From NCBI RefSeq assembly GCF_003048775.2, contig NZ_CP049272.1:186001-250000 (forward strand): a DNA stretch of 64,000 nt, in the 5' to 3' direction. The notes beneath the pieces are model-generated. The model did no database searches, was not told where the DNA came from, and saw only the letters and a list, made by a program, of their open reading frames with translations. This DNA comes from Campylobacter concisus (GTDB taxonomy: Bacteria > Campylobacterota > Campylobacteria > Campylobacterales > Campylobacteraceae). This document shows positions 8,556-17,085 of the stretch, piece after piece (positions within the stretch are counted from its first letter, which is position 1; each line of letters opens with the position of its first letter). Both the position numbers and the translations under genes were made by a program.

Positions 8556-10976
8556 CTATTCCATTCTACGAGGCTTGCCCAGTAAGAAACCTTGTGCGTA
8601 AGGTATTCCAAAATTTTTGATTTGGTTTAAAATTTCTTCTGAGCTTGCGAACTCGGCTACTATTTTGTAGCCTTGTTTTTTTGCAAAGCTTACGATGGTT
8701 TCTACTAGAACTCTAGCATTTTCGTCAAATGGAAGCTTTTTGATTATTGAGCCATCTATCTTTATGGTGTCTATATCAAGCTCCAAAATTCGGTAATAGT
8801 TTGAGTATCCTGAGCCAAAGTCATCAATCGAAATTTTACATCCATAGCCTTTGACGCGTTTTATGAAAGAATTTACCGCAACATAGTCGCTAAGCTCTTC
8901 ACTCTCTAGCATTTCAAAGCAAATTTTATTAGGATCTTTGCACTCGTTTAGCTTGCTCTCTATAAGCTCTCTCATACTAGCATCAGCGATATCGGTAATT
9001 GATAAATTTATCGAGAACATATAATCTGGATATCTTTTAGCTAGATCAAACGCAAGACTTATCACCTTTTTGGTTATTTGCGGATATAGTTGCGTTTTCA
9101 TGGCAATATCTAAAAATTCGCCCGGATAGTGTATCTTCCCATTTTGGTCGATTATACGAACCAAAACTTCATAATACTTTGCTTCAGTCTCATTTTCTTC
9201 TAAGTTAAAGATACCTTGTGCTTCTACGATGACTCTATCGTTTTCTAACGCATCTTCGATTAGCTGAACTGCTAGCTGGTTTTTGTGATATTTCATCTCA
9301 ATGGCGTCATTTTCTAGATAGTAGTAAATATTGCTACCATTTTCTATTGCGAGCTGATTTGCAAGGACTGATTGCATTAGACGGTTAGTTTGTGGGGTAT
9401 CGTTTGGCAATGAAACACCAAATACCATCTTTATGCCTGGTAAATTTTCAAATTTTTCATCAATAGCAACATTTATTCTATTTGAACCAAAATATTCTCT
9501 AATATACTCAATATCTCTTACGATATTATCGCCTTCATACCACATATAAAATGCGTCATCTTGAAATCTAAATAGCTTTGCTTTTATCTCAGAAGTATCT
9601 ATACAAAGCTTTAGTGTATCAGCTACTGCTTTTAGCATTGCATCGATAATCTTGGTTTGATAAAAGAATCTTAAAATTTTAAAATTTTTAATGCTTAAGC
9701 AAATGAGCACTCCATCTTTTTGCGCGTCTAAAATTTCAGTTAAAGCAAAGTAGTTGCCAAAGCCTGTTAGCTTATCGATTGAAGATTGTATTTTTATTTG
9801 TTCATTTTTTTGAGTTAACTCGTTTAATATCAGTGTCTCTTTAGTCCTATCAAGCTTTACCGCTATATAGCCCTCAAATTTATTTTTAAAGAAAAATGGT
9901 GAAAATTTTACCTTTTCATATAAAAAATCACCACTTTTTGTTCTGCTTATAAGCTCATCACTCTCCCAAGGTAGAGATTTTTGCAGAGCATCTTTTATGG
10001 ATTCATAAAAGCTTTGTGGGTGCATATATGATTTTAGTATTCTAGGATTTTTACCGATTACATCCTTTAGCTTGTAACCAGTTTTTTCTTCAAAGGTTTT
10101 ATTTACATATGAAATTCTATTGTATTTGTCGCAATAGACAATAGAGCTATGATCATTTTCAATTGTAGAACTTAGAAGTTTGATCTGCCTTAAGCGCTCT
10201 GAGGTCATTTTAATTTGATATAGGCCAAATGCACAAAATATTATAAATGCAAGCAAGCAAATTGTCTGAGCTATTTTTGTGTTATCCACTGCGTCAGAGT
10301 GAATTTCTAGAACTTTGTTTCTAAAATTTTCTATTAGAATATCAAGATGTAGTTCTTTTGCACTATTTGAGATTGTATGTAAAGTTTTTGTAGCTTGAGC
10401 TGCATAAAGTATCTTGTCTAATACGCTTTGAGCTTTTTGGTTATCTTTATACTCGTTTTTATACATTTTTATTTGCTTTGAAATTTCATCTATTACTTCA
10501 GGACTAAGCATCAAAGCACCTTTTATCGCATAAAATATAGGCTCAAGCTTATTTGGAAGTGCGAGATTTTGTATTTCATATTGACTTATTTGGATATAAG
10601 AATCTATAGATGAGTTTACATAAGCTGATCTTTGTAAAAAAAATACTTTTTTACTAAATACATCTCTTATGTTTTGTAGGTCTTTTTTTATTTCATTTTG
10701 ATGAAACAACATCATCTCATCGCTAAGCATTGAAAGGTTGCTCAAATTTGTATCAAAAGAATTTATGTCAGCATTGAGTTTGTCGTAGTTTGAGATATCA
10801 TAAATATTATTTAAAGAAAAAGTTATCTCATTGTCTATAAATTTTAGATTTAGAATTCCATCATCAAATTTATGAGCCGTATCAATGGCTATATTTGCTT
10901 TATATATAAAAAGTGCACTAATGAAAAATATAGCTGTTAAGACGCTAAGTATGGTTTTTATTCGTTTAGTACTCAT
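8556..10976 (-). CDS. Membrane PAS - degenerate GGDEF - EAL signalling protein (likely c-di-GMP phosphodiesterase)
   Basis: An 806-residue inner-membrane protein. A first membrane helix (about 8-25) and a second (about 236-255) bracket a roughly 210-residue helical periplasmic domain. They are followed by a PAS domain (about 268-385, with NRISYVNKTFEEKTGY), a GGDEF-like domain (about 395-555) and an EAL domain (about 565-806). The GGDEF signature has decayed to RFQDDAF near 470-476, so cyclase activity is unlikely. The EAL domain has EVL in place of EAL, but keeps Asn657, Glu688 (CFEMLESEEL), the DDFGSGYS loop (718-725), the TIKIDG Lys, the following Glu and QGFLLGKP. Phosphodiesterase activity is therefore plausible. 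Its start lies 11 bp inside the upstream di-haem peroxidase gene, which suggests coupled expression. Confidence 0.9.
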   Translation of the reverse strand: MSTKRIKTILSVLTAIFFISALFIYKANIAIDTAHKFDDGILNLKFIDNEITFSLNNIYDISNYDKLNADINSFDTNLSNLSMLSDEMMLFHQNEIKKDLQNIRDVFSKKVFFLQRSAYVNSSIDSYIQISQYEIQNLALPNKLEPIFYAIKGALMLSPEVIDEISKQIKMYKNEYKDNQKAQSVLDKILYAAQATKTLHTISNSAKELHLDILIENFRNKVLEIHSDAVDNTKIAQTICLLAFIIFCAFGLYQIKMTSERLRQIKLLSSTIENDHSSIVYCDKYNRISYVNKTFEEKTGYKLKDVIGKNPRILKSYMHPQSFYESIKDALQKSLPWESDELISRTKSGDFLYEKVKFSPFFFKNKFEGYIAVKLDRTKETLILNELTQKNEQIKIQSSIDKLTGFGNYFALTEILDAQKDGVLICLSIKNFKILRFFYQTKIIDAMLKAVADTLKLCIDTSEIKAKLFRFQDDAFYMWYEGDNIVRDIEYIREYFGSNRINVAIDEKFENLPGIKMVFGVSLPNDTPQTNRLMQSVLANQLAIENGSNIYYYLENDAIEMKYHKNQLAVQLIEDALENDRVIVEAQGIFNLEENETEAKYYEVLVRIIDQNGKIHYPGEFLDIAMKTQLYPQITKKVISLAFDLAKRYPDYMFSINLSITDIADASMRELIESKLNECKDPNKICFEMLESEELSDYVAVNSFIKRVKGYGCKISIDDFGSGYSNYYRILELDIDTIKIDGSIIKKLPFDENARVLVETIVSFAKKQGYKIVAEFASSEEILNQIKNFGIPYAQGFLLGKPRRME

Positions 10977-11838
10977 TTAGTATCCTAGGCTTTTTACCAT
11001 TTAATGTTAGAAAAAATGAGTATAAAGCATCAATTTCATCTTTGCTAAGAACGTATCCTAGCTGATAGTTACCAATAAAGTTTATAGCCTCTTTTAGATC
11101 GTTTATCTCTCCATGAGATAAATATGGAGCAGTTTTTGTAATATTTCTTAGTGATGGCACTCTTCTTAATCTTTTGCTTGTATCTAAGGCAGAAATTTTT
11201 TCTCGGCCAATATCTTGTGTCAAATTTCCTCCCAAATTTCTGCCATTGTGACAAGCGGCACAGCCTATATTATTAAATATCTTAAATCCTTTCTTTGCAC
11301 TATCATCTATGGCATTGTTATCACCTGATATAAAACGATCAAATGGCGAATCAACACTTAAGACAGCCTTTTCAAACTCAGCTATTGCATCTGCAATATT
11401 ATCAAAATTAATGCCGTCATTATAAATTTTTTTAAATAAAATTTTGTACTCAGAGATGTTATTTACAGAATCCACTATCTTATCGTTATCTGAGTTTAGT
11501 TCTATTCTAGAAGTTATGGACTCTTTTACTTGATCTTTTAAATTGCTAATCTTTGCATCGCTATAAAATAGATAGTTTGCTGCAGCATTTAATATGGTTG
11601 GAGGATTTAAAGTGCCTTTTTCCATGCTATCTTGGTTGCTTCCGCTTAAATTCCAGTACAAGTTGTGACAAGTTTGGCAAGAGTAGTTTTCATTTGGGCT
11701 TAGTCTTTTGTCAAAAAAGAGTTTTTTGCCAAGCAAAGCCTTTTCTTCATTATATTTTACTACTGTGAGAGGTTTGTAGGATTCATATTTGCAAAATGAA
11801 ATCGTGATGATAAATAGACAAAGTATAACGCCCTTCAT
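10966..11838 (-). CDS. Di-haem cytochrome c peroxidase-like protein
   Basis: A 290-residue exported protein of the bacterial cytochrome c peroxidase/MauG family. Such enzymes reduce hydrogen peroxide or carry out oxidations in the periplasm with two covalent haems. Haem sites are CQTCH (54-58) and CAACH (193-197). Other family segments are LFFDKRLSPN, PTILNAA, IAEFEKAVLSVDSPFDRF, FNNIGCAACHNGRNLGGN and RRVPSLRNITKTAPYL. Two departures are visible: the usual W-D-G-R stretch after PTxLNA reads YSDAKIS, and the usual APYxHDG reads APYLSHGE. These may alter peroxidase chemistry. The N-terminus (MKGVILCLFIITISF) is a signal sequence. The gene overlaps the EAL gene and may be its periplasmic partner. 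Confidence 0.85.
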   Translation of the reverse strand: MKGVILCLFIITISFCKYESYKPLTVVKYNEEKALLGKKLFFDKRLSPNENYSCQTCHNLYWNLSGSNQDSMEKGTLNPPTILNAAANYLFYSDAKISNLKDQVKESITSRIELNSDNDKIVDSVNNISEYKILFKKIYNDGINFDNIADAIAEFEKAVLSVDSPFDRFISGDNNAIDDSAKKGFKIFNNIGCAACHNGRNLGGNLTQDIGREKISALDTSKRLRRVPSLRNITKTAPYLSHGEINDLKEAINFIGNYQLGYVLSKDEIDALYSFFLTLNGKKPRILNEY

Positions 11839-11930
11839 AACGCCCCTAATTTTTAATTTTCTTTTTTATATCGGCAAATTTTTGATTTTTTATATAGTAC
11901 ATTATTTTATTGTTTTTTTGAAATTTATGA

Positions 11931-11936
11931 TACAAT
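11931..11936 (+). promoter_or_regulatory. Probable -10 element of the pseudopilin promoter
   Basis: TACAAT, preceded by a T-rich tract (TTGTTTTTTTG), lies 44 bp before the pseudopilin ATG. The spacing and T-rich upstream are typical of Campylobacter sigma70 promoters. A strong GGAGGAG ribosome-binding site precedes the ATG at 11980. Confidence 0.45.
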
Positions 11937-11979
11937 TCGCTCGATTTAGAAAATATTTATATTTCAGGGAGGAGAAGTC

Positions 11980-12426
11980 ATGAAAAAAGGCTTTACGATG
12001 ATTGAGTTGATCTTCGTGATCGTTATATTGGGTATATTAGCCGCGGTTGCTATACCAAAACTAGCTGCAACAAGGGATGATGCAGAGATAGCAAAAACTG
12101 CTACAAATATACAAACACTTATTGCTGATTTGGGTTCTTACTACACTTCACAAGGCGAATTTGCTAGTAATTCGGATATTAAAGAAGCTGTCAAAAAAAT
12201 GTCAAATGTAAAAATACCAGTAAAAGCAAAAAATGATGAGTGTTTAGAGGTACGTCCTGGAAATAACACTAGTGGTGAAATAGGCATTACTATAAAAACA
12301 GGTGGTCTTTGTGAACAAGTTTGGGGATTGCCAGGACTAGTAGATGTTAAAGCTCTAATCGAAAGTAGCGACAATAAGACAGCTAATACGCTTAAATTTG
12401 GCGGCATGGGCATAAAATATAAATAA
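11980..12426 (+). CDS. Type II secretion/type IV pilus pseudopilin-like protein
   Basis: A 148-residue prepilin-like protein. It has a short basic leader (MKKG), the prepilin peptidase site before FTMIELIFVIVILGILAAVAIP with the conserved Glu at +5, and one long hydrophobic helix continuing into an amphipathic stretch. The globular part has two cysteines (near residues 87 and 110) that could form a disulphide and a Gly-rich C-terminus (KFGGMGIKYK). The size fits a minor or major pseudopilin. No prepilin peptidase, secretion ATPase or secretin gene is in this window, so it is an orphan here. It is expressed alone, with its own promoter and terminator, divergent from the peroxidase gene. Confidence 0.88.
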   Translation: MKKGFTMIELIFVIVILGILAAVAIPKLAATRDDAEIAKTATNIQTLIADLGSYYTSQGEFASNSDIKEAVKKMSNVKIPVKAKNDECLEVRPGNNTSGEIGITIKTGGLCEQVWGLPGLVDVKALIESSDNKTANTLKFGGMGIKYK

Positions 12427-12433
12427 AATTTTT

Positions 12434-12456
12434 AGCAAGGTTTTTCCTTGCTTTTT
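12434..12456 (+). terminator. Intrinsic terminator of the pseudopilin gene
   Basis: AGCAAGG and CCTTGCT pair perfectly (7 bp) around a TTTTT loop and are followed by a T-tract. It lies 8 bp after the stop codon: a textbook rho-independent terminator. Confidence 0.85.
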
Positions 12457-12674
12457 ATAATTTTTGGCTTACTAAATTTTTAATACAACAAAGACTGATA
12501 GAAATACAAATTTTTTACACAAATAATTTATATACATAAAAATAAGCTTTCTAAGATTTAATGCGTTGCCAAAAGATATCAATCATAATTATGCTAATGG
12601 GTAATGGCTTTTTATTAAATTTAATTGATTTTATCCTTTACAAATTTTAAAGATAAAAAACGTAAAATCAAGCC

Positions 12675-14006
12675 ATGGATTTACTAAAAGACCCGTTAAA
12701 TAAGCTCATCATCTCGCTCTCGCTTCCAGCTGGCACCGCAATGATGTTTAATACTCTTTATAACGTTACTGGCACATTTTTTGCAGCAAAAATTTCTACC
12801 CTTGCCGTAGCTGGTATGGCTATGAGCTTTTTGCTTTATCTAAGTATTGTAGGCATTGGGCTTGGTTTTGGCTCAGCACTAACTGCGCTAATAGGCAATA
12901 GTCTTGGAGCAGGAAAAGTAAAAATGGCTAAATTTTATGCGGCAAATGGAATTATCTTTGTATTAGTATTTGCTATTTTTATGGGGTTTTGTGGCTATTT
13001 TTTAGCACCAAATTTACTCACTTTTTTAGGAGCTGATCATCACTATTTAAAAGAGGCACTTGATTACGCGGGTGTTATCTTTCTTGCTGCACCATTTTTC
13101 TTGATTATCAAATCTCTAAACGGAGTGCTTGTAGCGCTTGGAGATACAAAAAGTTACCGCAATTGGCTATTTTATGGCCTTTTTATCAATGCATTTTTTT
13201 GCTACTTTTTTGCATTCATTTTGGATCTTGGCGTAAAAGGACTTGCTCTAGCAACAGCTAGTGTTCAGCTTTTGGGTATGATCTACCTTTTTGTAAAAGT
13301 TAAAAAGGCTAAGATGATCGAGCCAAGAAATTTAAGCTATTTTGTGCCAAATTTTAGTATTTGGGCAAAGATTACAAAACAAGCTCTACCAGCTTGCTTA
13401 AACTATCTATCGATGTCACTTGGCTCACTTGTGCTTTTAAAATTTATAAGCTACTATGGCGTAAATGCCGTAGCAGGATATGGTATAGCCTTAAGGATAG
13501 AGCAAATTTTGGTATTACCGACCATTGGTATGGCTGCAGCAGTTTTAAGTATCGTTTCAAGAAACTATGGCGCTAAAAATTTTAAAAGAGCTAAACAATG
13601 CTATAAAATTTCGCTTCTTTTTTTACTTATTTATTGTGCATTTGCTTGCGTTTTTATTAGATTTTTTGGTGAAGATATGATAAGAATTTTTGATGATACG
13701 CCGGCAGTTTTGGAAATAGCAGGGCTTTATCTTGGTATAAATTCTCTTGCTTACGTAGCTTATGGCACGATAAATGTCTCAGGCAGCACTCTTCAGGCCA
13801 TAAAACGCCCAGTGGCCATCTTTTTGCTAAATGGATTTAGGCAATTTGTACTTCAAGGATCACTTTTTTACGCAGTAGTTTTCTATTTTGGTCTTGAGAT
13901 AAAATTTATATGGCTAGCTCTATTTTTTAGTGTCTATCTTACAGCCATTTGCTTCGTCTTTTGGACGCTTCATCAGTTAAGAAGGGCTACTGGCGTAAGC
14001 TTTTAA
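12675..14006 (+). CDS. MATE-family multidrug/metabolite efflux transporter
   Basis: A 443-residue inner-membrane protein with about twelve hydrophobic helices in two similar halves, as in Na+- or H+-coupled MATE antiporters that expel cationic drugs and metabolites. Family features include the early LPAGTAMMFNTLYN segment, the GLGFGSALTALIGNSLGAG stretch after helix 2 and its counterpart PTIGMAAAVLSIVSRNYGAKNFKRA in the second half. Substrate cannot be read from sequence. The gene converges on znuB and their 3' ends overlap by 20 bp, which may matter for antisense effects. Confidence 0.93.
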   Translation: MDLLKDPLNKLIISLSLPAGTAMMFNTLYNVTGTFFAAKISTLAVAGMAMSFLLYLSIVGIGLGFGSALTALIGNSLGAGKVKMAKFYAANGIIFVLVFAIFMGFCGYFLAPNLLTFLGADHHYLKEALDYAGVIFLAAPFFLIIKSLNGVLVALGDTKSYRNWLFYGLFINAFFCYFFAFILDLGVKGLALATASVQLLGMIYLFVKVKKAKMIEPRNLSYFVPNFSIWAKITKQALPACLNYLSMSLGSLVLLKFISYYGVNAVAGYGIALRIEQILVLPTIGMAAAVLSIVSRNYGAKNFKRAKQCYKISLLFLLIYCAFACVFIRFFGEDMIRIFDDTPAVLEIAGLYLGINSLAYVAYGTINVSGSTLQAIKRPVAIFLLNGFRQFVLQGSLFYAVVFYFGLEIKFIWLALFFSVYLTAICFVFWTLHQLRRATGVSF

Positions 14007-14793
14007 ATTTAAAACAAAATGCAAAAAAGCAAAGTGAAGCAACTAAGATTATGCTAGCTCCGCCTGTTAGGTTAAAATAAAAGCTAATAAATAGACCACT
14101 AAAGCAAAAAACGACTGAAAAGATAGTGGAGATTAGCATCATCAGCCCCAGTCTTTTAGCAAAAATTTGTGCTAAATATGGGGGTATAGTAAGAAGAGCG
14201 ATGACTAAAATCAGCCCCACAACACGAATCGTAGCCACCACACAAAGTGCCATCATACATACTAATAAATAGTGAAAAAATGTTGTATTTACGCCGCGCA
14301 ACTTTGCAAACTCTGCATCAAAGCTAATAGCTACAAATTGACGATAAAAAAGGGCAATGAGCGCCAAAAATAAGATATCTAAAATACTCATAAATGTTAT
14401 ATCTTGCCCACTCACTGCTAAGATAGAGCCAAAAAGATAACTCATAAGATCTGCATTGTATCCCGGAGTTAAATCGATAAAAATGATGCCAATAGCCATG
14501 CCAAATGCCCAAATAGCGCCGATAACTGAGTCGATGTTGGTTTTATCTTTTAGCGTGATAGTGGCGATTACGAGAGCTAAAAAGAGTGAGAATATGCTAG
14601 CTCCAAGAAGTGGTTCGAGCGAGAAGAAAAAGGCAAGTCCTATGCCGCCATATGCTCCATGCGCAATGCCGCCAGCGATAAAAGTCATTTTATTTATAAC
14701 AACGAGTGAGCCTATGAGCCCACAAATGATACTAACTAAAATGCCAGCAATAAAGGCATTTTGCATAAAACTTAACTCTAAAATTTCACTCAT
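13987..14793 (-). CDS. znuB: Zinc ABC transporter permease
   Basis: Membrane subunit of the zinc uptake transporter ZnuABC. The 268-residue protein has about eight hydrophobic helices and the ABC-3 family pattern typical of Zn/Mn permeases (SIICGLIGSLVVINKMTFIAGGIAHGAYGGIGLAFF near residues 18-53; FAKLRGVNTTFFHYLLV; VGLILVIALLTIPPYLA). It is the last gene of the leftward znuA - DUF1007/NicO - znuC - znuB operon and starts 1 bp after the znuC stop. A zinc substrate, rather than manganese, is inferred from ZnuA's His-rich loop and the nearby Fur/Zur-type regulator. Confidence 0.9.
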   Translation of the reverse strand: MSEILELSFMQNAFIAGILVSIICGLIGSLVVINKMTFIAGGIAHGAYGGIGLAFFFSLEPLLGASIFSLFLALVIATITLKDKTNIDSVIGAIWAFGMAIGIIFIDLTPGYNADLMSYLFGSILAVSGQDITFMSILDILFLALIALFYRQFVAISFDAEFAKLRGVNTTFFHYLLVCMMALCVVATIRVVGLILVIALLTIPPYLAQIFAKRLGLMMLISTIFSVVFCFSGLFISFYFNLTGGASIILVASLCFFAFCFKFKSLRQ

Positions 14794-14794
14794 T

Positions 14795-15580
14795 TTATCT
14801 CTTTAGCTTAAAAACATTACTTTTGATTTTGCACTCACATTCGCCAAGTGCGATCTCAACGTCACAAAAATGGCTATGAGATTTTGCTAAATGCTCTATA
14901 AATTCTCTTTTTGCAGTATCTTCATGAGTTTTATGAATATGTAAATTTTTACTCACATAGGCGATTTTTGTAGCATAATTTAGCACGATATTTAGATCGT
15001 GACTTACCAAAACTATGCCAACACCGCTTGCATTTATACTTTTTAAAATTTCATAAATTTCAGCCTGGCCCTTTGTATCGATACTGGCTGTTGGCTCGTC
15101 TAAAACGAGAACTTTTGCATTTGCACAAAGCGCTCTTGCGATATATACACGCTGTCTTTGGCCACCGCTTAGCTCACCAATTCTAGCACTTGCAAATTCT
15201 TTCATGCCAACTTTCTCAAGGGCGGCAAGAGCCATTTGTTTCTCATCTCGCGAATAAAAACCAAAAATTTTTTTATCGATTAGCCCCATTAAAACTACTT
15301 CTAAAACCATCATTGGAAAGCTTTGATTTGAGAGAAAATTTTGAGGCACATAACCTATAAATTTACTGACTTCGCTTGGCTCTTTTCCAAAGAGTTTTAT
15401 CTCGCCACTTTGAGGCTTAAGTAGTCCTAAGATAAGCTTTAAAAGTGTGCTTTTACCACCACCATTTGGGCCAATGATAGCCAAAAACTCATCGCTACTA
15501 TAATCTAAATTGATACCTTCTAAAACCACTTGTTTATCGTAGCTAAAGTTTAAATTTTTAATTTTTATAATTTCTTTCAA
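14795..15580 (-). CDS. znuC: Zinc ABC transporter ATP-binding protein
   Basis: Cytoplasmic ATPase of ZnuABC. The visible motifs are Walker A (GPNGGGKST), the Q-loop (VPQNF), the signature LSGGQRQR, Walker B (VLVLDEPTA) and the H-loop (LVSHD). I place the start at TTG 15580, giving MKEIIKIKNLNFSY, because AAAGAG sits six bases upstream and because this TTG overlaps the TGA stop of the preceding gene. A longer frame from an upstream ATG at 15631 would lie within that gene and adds an unlikely extension. The C-terminal tail is rich in His, Cys and Glu (HLAKSHSHFCDVEIALGECECK) and may bind metal. Confidence 0.92.
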   Translation of the reverse strand: MKEIIKIKNLNFSYDKQVVLEGINLDYSSDEFLAIIGPNGGGKSTLLKLILGLLKPQSGEIKLFGKEPSEVSKFIGYVPQNFLSNQSFPMMVLEVVLMGLIDKKIFGFYSRDEKQMALAALEKVGMKEFASARIGELSGGQRQRVYIARALCANAKVLVLDEPTASIDTKGQAEIYEILKSINASGVGIVLVSHDLNIVLNYATKIAYVSKNLHIHKTHEDTAKREFIEHLAKSHSHFCDVEIALGECECKIKSNVFKLKR

Positions 15581-17082
15581 AACAGACTCTTTTGCGTAAA
15601 TGTCGTAGTAAAAATAAAAAGTCCAAGCCAAAGCATAACGCTAAGAGCCATAAATTCGGCATAGATTTTAAACTTTTTTAACTTAATGTTTGTGCTCTCA
15701 TTTATCTTGGCTCCAAAAACAGCCGCTAAAAATATCACTGCGCTCATGCCAAGCGCCATAAATAGGCCACTTATAACGCCTGCAAAGTAGCTACCTAGCT
15801 CATTTGCTAGCACAAAGACAAGTATCGTGCCAGGACAAGGAATAAGTGCTGCAGCGGCTGCAATCAGCCATTCTTCTTTGCTTTTTGGTTTTTTTGTGGT
15901 ACAGATATTACAGCCACAGTCGCTAGTAAATTTTGTATTTTTACTCAAATTTTGGCTTAAACTTGAGCTAAAAATATAAAATTTATTTAACTCTTTTTTG
16001 CTTGAAAGATAAATTTTAACCTTTTTATAAAGCATAAAAATCGCTACAAAAAAGATAATAACGCCAGAAAATGCTGTCGTAACGCTTGCCGTATCTTTTG
16101 TCAGATCGCTACTGATCTCACGTAATATCATAAAACTAGCAAGCACAAAAATAAACGCACCCACAACATGTAAAAATCCGATCTTTAAAGAGAAGAAAAA
16201 GGCTTTGGCGTAGCTTCCACCAGTTGCGGCAAAATAAGAGCTTGTAAGCACCTTGCCATGTCCAGCAGATGCAGCGTGCAAAAAGCCATAACCAAATGAT
16301 ATGAGCGCTAAAAATAGTAGAGTAAGCGGACTTTTTTGATCAAAATTTCTTAGAATTTGCTTTAATCTATCAAGCATGCTTAGACTTGTTTTTGAAACAA
16401 GATCAAACTTAGCTTCATCGATCTTATCGATCTGGCTTAAATTTTCATCTTCAAAATTTACTGAGTTTGGCTCTTTTAGAAGCTCTTTTAATGCAGGTTT
16501 TTCGTTATGAGCTTTGGCTACAGCTTTACTTGAAAATGTAAAAAATATTAAATTTGCATTTGGATTTGGTATCGTCCAAAACTGATCTGATACCAAAAAT
16601 GCGTTATTTTGTGTAAATTTAAAATTAAAATATCCCTCTTTATCGTCCATTTCGACAGACACCACAAAGCCATCTTTGATAAGCAAATTTGTCTTAAAAC
16701 TAACATCAAATTTTAATCTGCCCTCATCAAAATAGAGTTTATACTTTTTTAAATTTAGCTCAAGCTTTGTAGCATTTTCATCTTTGTAAAAGTACTCAAT
16801 ATTCGTTAAATAGTGCCTTGGCACAAGATAATCAAGTAAATTTAAGCGGATCTTTTTGATCTCACTTTCATCTATCTTTTCATCCTGATTTAGGTCAAAA
16901 TTTTGCCTCATAAGCTCTGAGAAATTTTGTGAAAATGTCCATGAAAAAGCAATTGTAGTGATATTGTTTTCGTTTGAGTCAAATTTTACGCTCACGTGAG
17001 CGGTCGGGCTATAAAGCGAGCAAAGAGCACACCCGAAGGCATTTATAGCAAAGAAGCAAATGACAATCAGGCGTGCTAACAT
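15577..17082 (-). CDS. DUF1007-NicO fusion resembling joined ZevA and ZevB (zinc acquisition accessory protein)
   Basis: A 501-residue protein. A signal sequence (MLARLIVICFFAINAFG) leads to a DUF1007-like periplasmic domain (about 20-225), which begins CALCSLYSPTAHVSVKF and contains a calcium-binding-like stretch DLNQDEKIDESE. From about residue 250 it is a NicO/RcnA-type six-helix membrane domain with HAASAGHGKV, a Cys-rich loop (CGCNICTT) and LIPCPGTILVF. In Haemophilus influenzae, separate DUF1007 (ZevA) and NicO (ZevB) proteins act in zinc acquisition. Here the two appear joined in one protein and sit between znuA and znuC, which supports a zinc role over nickel export. The transport direction is unknown. 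Confidence 0.8.
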   Translation of the reverse strand: MLARLIVICFFAINAFGCALCSLYSPTAHVSVKFDSNENNITTIAFSWTFSQNFSELMRQNFDLNQDEKIDESEIKKIRLNLLDYLVPRHYLTNIEYFYKDENATKLELNLKKYKLYFDEGRLKFDVSFKTNLLIKDGFVVSVEMDDKEGYFNFKFTQNNAFLVSDQFWTIPNPNANLIFFTFSSKAVAKAHNEKPALKELLKEPNSVNFEDENLSQIDKIDEAKFDLVSKTSLSMLDRLKQILRNFDQKSPLTLLFLALISFGYGFLHAASAGHGKVLTSSYFAATGGSYAKAFFFSLKIGFLHVVGAFIFVLASFMILREISSDLTKDTASVTTAFSGVIIFFVAIFMLYKKVKIYLSSKKELNKFYIFSSSLSQNLSKNTKFTSDCGCNICTTKKPKSKEEWLIAAAAALIPCPGTILVFVLANELGSYFAGVISGLFMALGMSAVIFLAAVFGAKINESTNIKLKKFKIYAEFMALSVMLWLGLFIFTTTFTQKSLF

Positions 17083-17085
17083 TTT

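Noticed and set aside
15577-17082. Plain nickel/cobalt exporter
   Set aside because: The NicO domain alone would suggest it, but the DUF1007 domain and place in the znu operon point to zinc.
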